Positions 8,947-16,993 of a DNA stretch of 64,000 nt are shown here, piece after piece. The stretch's first letter is position 1, and each line of letters opens with the position of its first letter. The stretch comes from Amycolatopsis sp. WQ 127309. GTDB taxonomy: Bacteria > Actinomycetota > Actinomycetes > Mycobacteriales > Pseudonocardiaceae. Under the pieces are notes generated by a model. It was not told where the DNA came from. It saw only the letters and a list, made by a program, of their open reading frames with translations, and searched no databases. The DNA lies in assembly GCF_023023025.1 (NCBI RefSeq), contig NZ_CP095481.1, positions 4,588,001-4,652,000 on the forward strand. Direction: 5' to 3'. The position numbers and the translations under genes are program-made.

Positions 8947-10692
8947 GTGGACCAGGAGACTCTCACCACCGTGGTCGGACGGGTGGCGGGCACCGAGGAT
9001 TCGACGCCGCTGCAGTTCTGCGTGGCCATCGATCCGGAAGCCTATCTGCAGCTCGACGACGTGGTCGTGACACGGCGGGAGCTGCCGGGGCGCGGCGAAG
9101 TCGTGTCCTACGGCGTCGTGACGCAGGTGAGCGCGCGGCACGAAGGCGCCAGCTTCGGCAGCGACGTCTTCCTGATCTCGGACGGAGTCCTGCCCGCGCA
9201 GGTGCAGGAGATCGCCGAGATCGCGACCACCCGCGTCGAGCCCGAGTGCTACGTGCCGCCGCGGCCGGGCGCCGTGGTCTCCCGTGCGGTGGGGGAGGAT
9301 CGCGCGCAGGCGCTGTACTTCGACAACATGAGCCGCCAGGTGGCGGTCGGCCTGGGCCGCGACGGCGAACCGGTGTTCCTCAACCTGGACTTCCTCGACG
9401 GCACGCGCGGTGCGCACGTCAGCATCAGCGGGGTGTCCGGCGTCGCCACGAAGACGTCGTTCGCGTTGTTCCTGCTGCACTCGATCTTCCGCGGCGGCGC
9501 CCTGTCCAACGCCCACAACGCCAAGGCCCTGGTGTTCTCGGTCAAGGGCGAGGACCTGCTGTTCCTCGACACCCCGAACATCCACCTCGACGCCAAGCTG
9601 CAGGAGGAGTACGCCAAGCTGGGCCTGCCCGCGGAGCCCTTCGCCTCGGTCGGGTTCTACGCGCCGCCGACGCCGTCGGACACCACGGGGAAGCCTTACG
9701 TCACCGGGCGGACCACCGGCGTCGGCGCCTTCTGGTGGACCATCGCGGAGTTCTGCGCGACCGACCTGCTGCCCTACGTGTTCGCCGACGCCGAGGACGA
9801 GCGCAACCAGTACACGATGGTCATCCACCAGGTCGCGAACCGGTTGCGGCTGGACACGACGCCGGCCGGGAAGGACGGCGCCGCCAACGTCGACGGCGTG
9901 CTGTGCCGCACCTACGCCGAGCTGATCGACGTCATCTGCGACCGCGTCACCGACGAGGAAACCCGCGCGAGCTGGGCGGGTGCGGTCACCGGCGCGGGCA
10001 CGGTCAACGCGTTCATCCGCCGCCTGCGCTCGAGCCAGCGCGCGCTCAACGGCCTCATCCGCGGCGACCTCACCGACCACGCCGCGCGCAAGCTCTCCAC
10101 GGAGAACCAGCAGGTGACCGTGGTGGACATCCACAACCTCGTCGAGCGCGCGCAGCGGTTCGTCGTCGGCGTCACGCTCGCCGCGGAGACCGCGCGCAAG
10201 GAAGCGGCCGGCGCGGGCGGGCTGCTGTTCACGATGCTGGACGAGCTCAACAAGTACGCGCCGCGCGAAGGCAGCAGCCCGATCAAGGAAGTCCTGCTGG
10301 ACATCGCCGAGCGCGGCCGCTCCCTCGGTGTGATCCTGATCGGCGCGCAGCAGACCGCGTCCGAGGTCGAACGCCGGATCGTCAGCAACAGCTCGATCCG
10401 GATCGTCGGCCGCCTCGACGCCGCGGAGGCCTCGCGCCCCGAGTACGGCTTCCTCCCGGCCAGCCAGCGGGTCCGCGCGACGCTCGCGACGCCCGGCACG
10501 ATGTTCGTGAGCCAGCCGGAGATCCCGGTGCCGATCGCGGTCGGCTTCCCGTTCCCGGCCTGGGCCACGCGGCTCTCCGAGGCGGGACAGGTCCCGACCA
10601 CGACGGCCGTGTCCAAGAACGCCGATCCGTTCGCGGGCCTGCCCACGCGCGGCAGCAGCGACCCGTTCGGCGACGACCCACCACCTTTCTGA
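8947..10692 (+). CDS. HerA-like hexameric ATPase / DNA translocase
   Basis: A 581-residue P-loop ATPase of the HerA/FtsK superfamily. Residues 1-80 look like the N-terminal HAS barrel. The nucleotide-binding loop is at about 162-171 (GVSGVATKTS); it is unusual, with one extra residue and no Gly before the Lys. Walker B is LLFTMLDELNKYAP (Asp432-Glu433), followed by a sensor strand GVILIGAQQTASEV near 461-474. HerA pumps double-stranded DNA and works with NurA nuclease and Mre11-Rad50 to resect broken ends. This gene opens an operon with sbcD (39 bases on), sbcC and a nurA-like gene, which is the reason for choosing HerA over other HerA-fold ATPases. GTG start. The C-terminus is Pro/Asp-rich. 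Confidence 0.85.
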   Translation: MDQETLTTVVGRVAGTEDSTPLQFCVAIDPEAYLQLDDVVVTRRELPGRGEVVSYGVVTQVSARHEGASFGSDVFLISDGVLPAQVQEIAEIATTRVEPECYVPPRPGAVVSRAVGEDRAQALYFDNMSRQVAVGLGRDGEPVFLNLDFLDGTRGAHVSISGVSGVATKTSFALFLLHSIFRGGALSNAHNAKALVFSVKGEDLLFLDTPNIHLDAKLQEEYAKLGLPAEPFASVGFYAPPTPSDTTGKPYVTGRTTGVGAFWWTIAEFCATDLLPYVFADAEDERNQYTMVIHQVANRLRLDTTPAGKDGAANVDGVLCRTYAELIDVICDRVTDEETRASWAGAVTGAGTVNAFIRRLRSSQRALNGLIRGDLTDHAARKLSTENQQVTVVDIHNLVERAQRFVVGVTLAAETARKEAAGAGGLLFTMLDELNKYAPREGSSPIKEVLLDIAERGRSLGVILIGAQQTASEVERRIVSNSSIRIVGRLDAAEASRPEYGFLPASQRVRATLATPGTMFVSQPEIPVPIAVGFPFPAWATRLSEAGQVPTTTAVSKNADPFAGLPTRGSSDPFGDDPPPF

Positions 10693-10731
10693 GCCCCCCC
10701 CGGCCACAGGCGAAGAACGGAAGGACGCCGC

Positions 10732-11892
10732 GTGAAGTTCCTGCACACCTCCGACTGGCACGTCGGCAAGACGCTCAAGGGCCGCAACCGCCTGGACGAG
10801 CAGCGCGCCGTGCTCGGCGAGATCGTCCGGATCGCGCGGAAGGAGGCCTTCGACGCGATCCTGATCGCGGGTGACCTCTACGAGACGTCGGCGCCGTCGG
10901 CCGCCGCGCAGGAACTCGTGGTGCAGGCCCTGATGGCGCTGCGCGAAACCGGTGCCGAGGTCCTGGCGATCGCCGGGAACCACGACCACGCCGCGACGTT
11001 CGAGGCGTACCGGCCGCTGCTGCGGGCCGCGGGCATCCAGCTGTCCGGCGACCCGCGCCCGGTCGCCGACGGCGGTGTCGTGTCGTTCGACGCGCGTTCG
11101 ACGGGCGAGCGCGTCAACGTCGCCGTGCTGCCCTTCCTTTCCCAGCGCTACGCGGTGCGCGCCGCGGAGCTGCTCGCCGGGACGCCGGCGGACAACGTCG
11201 GCCAGTACGACCAGCGCGTGCGCGACATCCTGGAGCACCTCAAGTCCGGCTTCACCGACGGCGCCGTCAACCTCGTCATGGCGCACCTGACCGTGACGGG
11301 CGGGGCGATGGGCGGCGGCGAACGCGCGGCCCAGTCCATCTTCGAGTACCACGTGCCGGCGACGGCGTTCGGCGCCGACCCGCACTACGTCGCGCTCGGG
11401 CACCTGCACCGGCGCCAGTCGCTGCCGGCGGCCTGCCCGGTGCACTACAGCGGCGCGCCGATGCCCGTCGATTTCGGCGAGCAGGACAACACGAGCGTCG
11501 TGCTGTCGGTGGAGGTGACGCCGAGCACGCCCGCGAAGATCACCGAAATCCCGCTGACGTCGGGGCGGAAGCTGCGCACCGTCCACGGCACGGTGGCGGA
11601 ACTCGTCGGCCGGGCCGCGGAGTTCGGCGAGGACTACCTGCGTGTCTACGTCCGGGAAGCGACCCGGGCCGGGCTGCGGGAGGAGATCCAGGAAGCCCTG
11701 CCCAACGCCCTGGAGATCCGCATCGACCCGGAGTTCGCGGCGCCGATCACGGCGTCGGGCGGCGAACGCGCGGTGGCGGACCGGTCACCGGGTGAGCTGT
11801 TCGCGGCGTACTGCGACGAGCGGACGGTGGCGGACAAGAGGGTGCAGGCGCTCTTCGCGCGGCTGCACGACGACGAGACGAGCGGGGTGTGA
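10732..11892 (+). CDS. sbcD: SbcD/Mre11-family DNA exonuclease subunit
   Basis: A 386-residue calcineurin-like phosphoesterase. All Mre11 metal motifs are visible: LHTSDWHVG (Asp8, His10), IAGDLYE (Asp48), IAGNHDH (Asn83, His84), VMAHLT and ALGHLHRRQ. With SbcC it forms a Mn-dependent 3'-5' double-strand exonuclease and hairpin endonuclease that opens and trims blocked DNA ends. The GTG start has GGAAGGAC upstream. Its stop is one base before the sbcC start, so translation is coupled. Length is normal for the family. In this locus it lies between a HerA-like pump and SbcC, the arrangement seen in archaeal resection operons rather than a bare sbcDC pair. Confidence 0.95.
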   Translation: MKFLHTSDWHVGKTLKGRNRLDEQRAVLGEIVRIARKEAFDAILIAGDLYETSAPSAAAQELVVQALMALRETGAEVLAIAGNHDHAATFEAYRPLLRAAGIQLSGDPRPVADGGVVSFDARSTGERVNVAVLPFLSQRYAVRAAELLAGTPADNVGQYDQRVRDILEHLKSGFTDGAVNLVMAHLTVTGGAMGGGERAAQSIFEYHVPATAFGADPHYVALGHLHRRQSLPAACPVHYSGAPMPVDFGEQDNTSVVLSVEVTPSTPAKITEIPLTSGRKLRTVHGTVAELVGRAAEFGEDYLRVYVREATRAGLREEIQEALPNALEIRIDPEFAAPITASGGERAVADRSPGELFAAYCDERTVADKRVQALFARLHDDETSGV

Positions 11893-11893
11893 C

Positions 11894-14800
11894 ATGCGAC
11901 CGGTACTGCTGGAGATGACCGGCTTCGCGTCGTTCCGCGAGAAGACCGAAGTCAGCTTCGAGGACACGGACTACTTCGCGCTCGTGGGGCCGACCGGCGC
12001 CGGCAAGAGCACGGTCATCGACGCGCTCACCTTCGCCCTCTACGGTTCGGTCGCCCGCTGGGACCACGAAGGTCTCGTGGCGCCAGCACTGGCTCCGACG
12101 GCGAACCGCGCGACCGTGCGGCTGGTCTTCGACGCGGGCGGCACGCGCTACCACGTGGTGCGCGAAGTCCGCCGCAGCGGCGGTAAGAAACCCACGGTCA
12201 GCGTGAAGAACGTCCGCCTGGAGCGGCTCGCCGACAACGCCGCGCTCGGCGGCCCGGACGACGAGGCCGACGCCGTCGCCGCGGACTCCGAGGTGACGCC
12301 GGCGATCGAACGTCTGCTCGGGTTGACGTTCAAGCACTTCTGCACCTGCGTCGCGCTGCCGCAGGGCGACTTCGCGGAGTTCCTGCACGCCAAGGCCGCC
12401 GACCGGCAGAAGATCCTCATCAAGCTGCTGGGCCTGGAGGTCTACGAGCGGATCGGCCGCCGCGCCAACGTGACCGCCGAGCAGCAGGCGCAGCGCGCGA
12501 AAGTCCTGGAAGAGCAGCTCGGCAGTTACGCCGACGCGACCGAGGAAGCCGTCGAGGCCCTGGCCGCGCGCATGACCGCGCTGGCCGAACTGGACGCGCG
12601 GGTCGAAACGGCGTTGCCGGGGTTGACCGACGCGACCCGCGCGCACGACGAAGCCCGGCAGCTCGTCACCACGCTCACCCGGGACCTCGCGGTCCTCGAC
12701 GCGCTGGAACGCCCTGACGGCGTCGAAGATCTCGAAGCCCGGCGCCGGACCGCGGCGGAGGCGGCCACAGCCGCGCGGAGCACCCTCGACTCGGCCGAGA
12801 CGGCGGACGAAGCGGCCCGCGCCGCGCTAGCCGCCGCGCCCGACCGGGGCGAGCTGGAGCGGATCCGCGCCGCCCGCACGGAACTCGGCGCGGCCGAGGA
12901 GGCCCTCCCCGGCCTGGCCGAAGGCGCGAAGACGGCGTCGCAGGCGAAGGACACCGCAGCGACGGCGGTGGCCGGCGCGGTGGCGATCGTCGACGCGGCC
13001 CGCAAGACCCACGACACCACCGCGCGGGCCGCCGAGAACGCCGCCGCCGACGCCGCGCGCGTCCGCGGCGAGCGGGACCGGCTGGCCGGGCTGCGGCCGC
13101 CGGCGGATCTCGGTGACCTGTCCGCGGAGTCCGCGCGCGTCGCGAAGCGCGTGACGGCGGCGGCATCCCGGCTGACCGCGGCCGAGACCGCCGACGCCGA
13201 AGCGCGCGCCGCGCTGGCCGCCCAGCCGGACGGTGCCGCGCTCACCGCGGCCCGGACCGACGCCCGCACCCTCTACACGGTGGCCGAGACCCAGCGCAAA
13301 GCCCTGCCGGAGCACGCGGCCCGCCGCACGGAACTCGACGCGGCGCGGACGGCTTTCACCGCGTCCGACGCCGAACTCACCGCGGCTCGGACCGCGGTGA
13401 CCGACGCCGAACGCGCCGGGCAGGCGCTGGTCCTGCGGGCCGGGCTCGCCGTCGGGCACCCGTGCCCGGTGTGCGAGCAGGAAGTCTCGGCCGTGCCGGC
13501 GCACGACGGCCACGCCCACCTCGCCGAGGCCCGCGAGCGCCAGGACCAGGCCGAGCAGCGGCGCGCGGCGGCCGAAACCGCCGTCCGCAAGCTGGAACGG
13601 GCCGTGGACCGCGACGCCGACCAGTCCGCTTCGGCGGCCGCGCAGGCGGAAGAGCTGCGCGTGGCCCTCGCGGACGTCGAAGGCCCGCCGGAGTCGGCTG
13701 TGCTGCTGCGCCCGGTCGAAGCCGGTTCTTCCGAGCAGGACTTCGCCGATCTCATCGCCGCCGTGCGCGAGCGAGGGGAATGGCTGTCCGCGACGCTCGA
13801 CGCCCGCGCCCGCGTCATCGAGGCCGCCCGCGCCGCCGACGCCGAACTGGCGGCGGCCCGCGCCGAGCGCACGGCGGCCCAGCGCGACGCCGAAGTCGTC
13901 GAGAAGTCGGCCGTGGCGGCCCGGGAAGCCCTGCGGGCGGCCCGGGATCCGCTGGTGGAGCTGGGTGCGCCGGGGATCGACGCCGACGACGTCGCGGCGG
14001 GCTGGCAGCGGCTCACGGCGTGGGCGGCGTCGGCGCTCGAGGCACGGCGCACCGCGTCGGGGGCGCTCGAAGCGGCCGCCGAAGCCGCGGGCAAGGAAGC
14101 CGTCGTCGCGGCGGACGACCTCGCGTCGGCCGAGCGGACCGCCGAAACCCGCCGCACGCAGGCGAACGACGCGGGCCTGGCCGAGCAGTCGGCGCGCACC
14201 CGGCTGGACACCACCACGCGCCGCCGTGACGAACTGATCGTGACGCTCGCCGAAGCGCCGTCCGCCGACGTCGTCACCGCGCGGCTGGCGCAGGTCGCGT
14301 CGCTCGAAGAAGCCGCGCGTGCCGCCGACGCGGAGCTGCGCACCGCGCGTGCCGCGGCGAAGCAGGCCATCGACGGCCAGGCGCGCGTGAGCAAGGAAGT
14401 CGAGGCCGAGCGGCAGAAGCTGTCCCGGGCGCGCGATCCCCTCGTCGGCTTCGGCGCACCGCCGATCGACGGCGAAAGCCTCCTGGACGCCTGGACGTCG
14501 CTGACGGACTGGGCGGCCGGGCAGGCGACCGAACGCCGTGCGCGGCTGGCCGCCGCCGAGACCGCCGAGGGTTCCGCCGCGGAAGCGTTGCGCGGGGCCG
14601 AACAGCAGGTCGCCGACGACGTCACCGCGCTCGGGATCACCCTGCCGGCGGGGCCGGTGCGCGACCGGGTGCCGGTGGCGCTGGCCACCGCGCGCGCCCG
14701 CGCCGAGGCCGACCACACCGAGCTGCGGCGGCGGGTGGCCCACGTCGAAGGCCTGCGCGGCGACATCGCGGGCGCGGAGTCGGAGTCGCAGGTCGCGAAG

Positions 14801-15295
14801 CTGCTCGCGGATCTCCTGCGCTCGGACAAGTTCCCGCGCTGGCTGATCGCCGGGGCGCTCGACACGCTGGTCGCCGAGGCGTCCGCGTCGCTGCTGGAGC
14901 TGTCCGGCGGGCAGTTCGAGCTGACCCACGACAAGGGCGACTTCCTGGTGGTGGACCACAACGAGGCCGACGCCCGCCGCCCGGTGAAGACGCTGTCGGG
15001 CGGGGAGACCTTCCAGGCGTCGCTGGCGCTCGCCCTCGCGCTGTCGTCCCAGCTGGGCGCCATGGCCGTGGCCGGCGCGACCAAGCTGGAGTCGATCTTC
15101 CTCGACGAGGGCTTCGGGACGCTCGACGAGGCGACCCTCGACGTCGTAGCGTCCACTTTGGAGAACCTGTCGGCCTCCGGCACGCGGATGGTCGGCGTGA
15201 TCACGCACGTGCCGGCGCTGGCCGAGCGCGTGCCGGTCCGGTTCCTGGTCACCCGCGACGGCAGCGGCTCGCACATCACCAGGGAGGGCGCATGA
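11894..15295 (+). CDS. sbcC: SbcC/Rad50-family SMC ATPase
   Basis: A 1133-residue ABC-type ATPase split by a long coiled coil. The N-terminal Walker A is GPTGAGKST (32-40), followed by a Q-loop region with CVALPQGDF. The middle is Ala/Glu/Arg-rich heptad sequence interrupted by a zinc hook, HPCPVCE (Cys524 and Cys527). The C-terminus has the signature LSGGETFQ near 1034 and Walker B/D-loop SIFLDEGFGTLDE near 1067-1079. It clamps DNA ends and drives the SbcD nuclease. It starts one base after sbcD and its stop overlaps the start of the nurA-like gene (ATGA), so all four operon genes are translationally linked or nearly so. The gene is very GC-rich and has long antisense frames that are artefacts. 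Confidence 0.95.
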   Translation: MRPVLLEMTGFASFREKTEVSFEDTDYFALVGPTGAGKSTVIDALTFALYGSVARWDHEGLVAPALAPTANRATVRLVFDAGGTRYHVVREVRRSGGKKPTVSVKNVRLERLADNAALGGPDDEADAVAADSEVTPAIERLLGLTFKHFCTCVALPQGDFAEFLHAKAADRQKILIKLLGLEVYERIGRRANVTAEQQAQRAKVLEEQLGSYADATEEAVEALAARMTALAELDARVETALPGLTDATRAHDEARQLVTTLTRDLAVLDALERPDGVEDLEARRRTAAEAATAARSTLDSAETADEAARAALAAAPDRGELERIRAARTELGAAEEALPGLAEGAKTASQAKDTAATAVAGAVAIVDAARKTHDTTARAAENAAADAARVRGERDRLAGLRPPADLGDLSAESARVAKRVTAAASRLTAAETADAEARAALAAQPDGAALTAARTDARTLYTVAETQRKALPEHAARRTELDAARTAFTASDAELTAARTAVTDAERAGQALVLRAGLAVGHPCPVCEQEVSAVPAHDGHAHLAEARERQDQAEQRRAAAETAVRKLERAVDRDADQSASAAAQAEELRVALADVEGPPESAVLLRPVEAGSSEQDFADLIAAVRERGEWLSATLDARARVIEAARAADAELAAARAERTAAQRDAEVVEKSAVAAREALRAARDPLVELGAPGIDADDVAAGWQRLTAWAASALEARRTASGALEAAAEAAGKEAVVAADDLASAERTAETRRTQANDAGLAEQSARTRLDTTTRRRDELIVTLAEAPSADVVTARLAQVASLEEAARAADAELRTARAAAKQAIDGQARVSKEVEAERQKLSRARDPLVGFGAPPIDGESLLDAWTSLTDWAAGQATERRARLAAAETAEGSAAEALRGAEQQVADDVTALGITLPAGPVRDRVPVALATARARAEADHTELRRRVAHVEGLRGDIAGAESESQVAKLLADLLRSDKFPRWLIAGALDTLVAEASASLLELSGGQFELTHDKGDFLVVDHNEADARRPVKTLSGGETFQASLALALALSSQLGAMAVAGATKLESIFLDEGFGTLDEATLDVVASTLENLSASGTRMVGVITHVPALAERVPVRFLVTRDGSGSHITREGA

Positions 15296-16272
15296 CCGCG
15301 GTGGCGGGGATGAGCTTCAACATCGACGCCTGGGACCCGGGTTACGGCAGCTCGATGGAGGCCGAGGAGCTCGCCCGGTCGCAGGCCGAGGTCGAGCTCG
15401 ACGTCGAGGTCCCGGCCGCCGAGTGGGCGCCGATCGACCCGTCGCCGGTGCCGTCGCCGCCGGACGCGGTGCTGTTCGTGGACGGCGTCCGCCGCATCGA
15501 CGCCCGCGTCTGGATCGACGACCCGGACGGCGCGAACTCCGCGTCCATCGGGATCTGCGCGTCCTACGCGGCCGGGGTGGTGTGCTGCTGCGCGGGCCGG
15601 GCGCACGTCGTCGCCGCCAACGTCCGGCGCGGGCTGTTCACCGTCGCGCCGGAAGCCGCCGGTATCGAGACGACGGCCGGGCGGTACGAGGCGTTCCGCG
15701 CGACGGCCAAGGACGACAAGCCCCTCGCCGTGGTGCTGTCGTCGGCGTTGCAGAGCGAGCTGGCCGACGTCGAGCTGGCGACGGCCGAGGAAGCGCGCCG
15801 GGCGATCGCCGGGCACGTCGCCCACGACCTGCTCGTCGTCGACGGCCCGCTGAGCGGGCGCACGCACCTGCCCCGGGCCGTCGGGTTCATCAAGAGCCAC
15901 CAGACGACCTACCTGCCGGGCGAGCTCAACGCGATGGTCGGCGAGCTCACCCCGCACCAGCGCACGCCGGTGTTCCTGATGGGCACGACGTGGGTCCGGC
16001 ACTCCTGGTACCTGCGCCTGCCCTCGGACGGCGGCCCGCCGTGGTCGGGGGTGGTGCGCGTCGAGGCGGCCCCGCACCTCGCGCGCGAAGAGGTGACGGA
16101 CCTGGCGAACGTCACGCAGTCGGTGCTGGGGCGCTTCGCGTCGGTGCCGTACAAGGACTCGCGGGCGCCGCAGAACCTGTACCCGATCGCCGGGCTGGAG
16201 CGCGACCTGCGGCACCGGCTCGGCGACCAGCAGTTCGTCTACCGGGCGCTGCGGCTGGCCGCGTCACGCTGA
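15292..16272 (+). CDS. NurA-like DNA-end-processing nuclease
   Basis: A 326-residue protein with NurA hallmarks. LFVDGVRRIDARVW puts Asp64 in a first beta-strand metal motif. HDLLVVDGPLSGRTH supplies Asp184 of the second acidic motif, followed by VGFIKSHQTTYL with Lys201. The core is an RNase-H-like fold with two Mn ions that degrades 5' strands while HerA feeds DNA into it. The start overlaps the sbcC stop by four bases, with AGGGAGG upstream. Position as last gene of a herA-mre11-rad50 operon is the strongest support, since NurA sequences diverge greatly. If a profile search gave no NurA match it should be called an RNase-H-like protein of unknown role. Confidence 0.75.
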   Translation: MTAVAGMSFNIDAWDPGYGSSMEAEELARSQAEVELDVEVPAAEWAPIDPSPVPSPPDAVLFVDGVRRIDARVWIDDPDGANSASIGICASYAAGVVCCCAGRAHVVAANVRRGLFTVAPEAAGIETTAGRYEAFRATAKDDKPLAVVLSSALQSELADVELATAEEARRAIAGHVAHDLLVVDGPLSGRTHLPRAVGFIKSHQTTYLPGELNAMVGELTPHQRTPVFLMGTTWVRHSWYLRLPSDGGPPWSGVVRVEAAPHLAREEVTDLANVTQSVLGRFASVPYKDSRAPQNLYPIAGLERDLRHRLGDQQFVYRALRLAASR

Positions 16273-16331
16273 GCCGGGCCCCGGGGCGGCCGACTGGGGA
16301 TGCGACCGGCCCGGGGGTCCTTTGTGGAGGG

Positions 16332-16829
16332 TCAGCTCAGCGACCCGTCCCCGGTCTGCGGTGCGCCGGCCGGCTTGACCGCGACCTGCGGTTTCACCGG
16401 CTTGGCGGGCTTCGTCGACGTCGCCGGCGGCTTCGGCTTCGTGGTCGGCGGCTTCGGCTTGGACGTCGTGGTGGTGGGCGGCGGGGTGCCCAGGATGGTG
16501 AAGGACGCCGTCGCCTTCCGGCCGTCCGAGCACGGGAACGACGCGGTGTACTTGCCGGGCCGCTGGATCGCCTTGGTGTGCCCGCCGTACTTGCCGAAGT
16601 TGCCGCCTTCGGTCCAGTCGAGCGGCGCGGCGAAGCCCGCCGACGTGACCGGTCCCTTCGGGGTGCAGCCGTGGCCCATGCCCGCGTAGACCGTCGCGTC
16701 GATCCGGCCGCCCGGTTCCACCTGCGCGGTCAGGCCCCACCAGACCTCGTCGGCGGCGCTCGCCGGGGCCGCCAGGGTCAGCGTCGCCGCGCCCGCCACC
16801 ATTACGCCGATCAGTGTTTTCTTGAACAT
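16332..16829 (-). CDS. Secreted protein with Pro/Thr/Lys-rich tail
   Basis: A 165-residue exported protein. Signal peptide MFKKTLIGVMVAGAATLTLA, cleaved near ASA. The mature N-terminal domain (about 75 residues) has two cysteines and a beta pattern ending ASFTIL. A disordered tail of PPTTTTSKPKPP-type repeats ends in APQTGDGSLS. That ending resembles a sortase-type PQTG region without membrane anchor and positive tail, so sorting is doubtful. The ATG at 16829 follows GGGAGGACGAGGG; an upstream in-frame start would precede the signal peptide by 20 residues and is less likely. Function unknown. It converges on the NurA-like gene and is divergent from the GH3 gene. Confidence 0.75.
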   Translation of the reverse strand: MFKKTLIGVMVAGAATLTLAAPASAADEVWWGLTAQVEPGGRIDATVYAGMGHGCTPKGPVTSAGFAAPLDWTEGGNFGKYGGHTKAIQRPGKYTASFPCSDGRKATASFTILGTPPPTTTTSKPKPPTTKPKPPATSTKPAKPVKPQVAVKPAGAPQTGDGSLS

Positions 16830-16993
16830 CCCTCGTCCTCCCTCGTTCCTCGCCTCCTCCACGCGTGAGCCGCGAAAACGGTTGAGCACCGGGAATGTTC
16901 ATGTACGTGAACGACCATCGAGTCTATGTTTTGTTGCCACGTATGCGTTACCTTCTCCCCGGCTTGGTCCCGTTCAGTGGCGAGGGAGACTCG

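Noticed and set aside
8215..11586. 1123-codon minus-strand open frame
   Set aside because: Antisense to the herA-like and sbcD genes, which have clear motifs and start sites.
12827..15274. Long minus-strand frames opposite sbcC
   Set aside because: Mirror of the sbcC coiled coil; low-complexity translation, no ribosome binding site.
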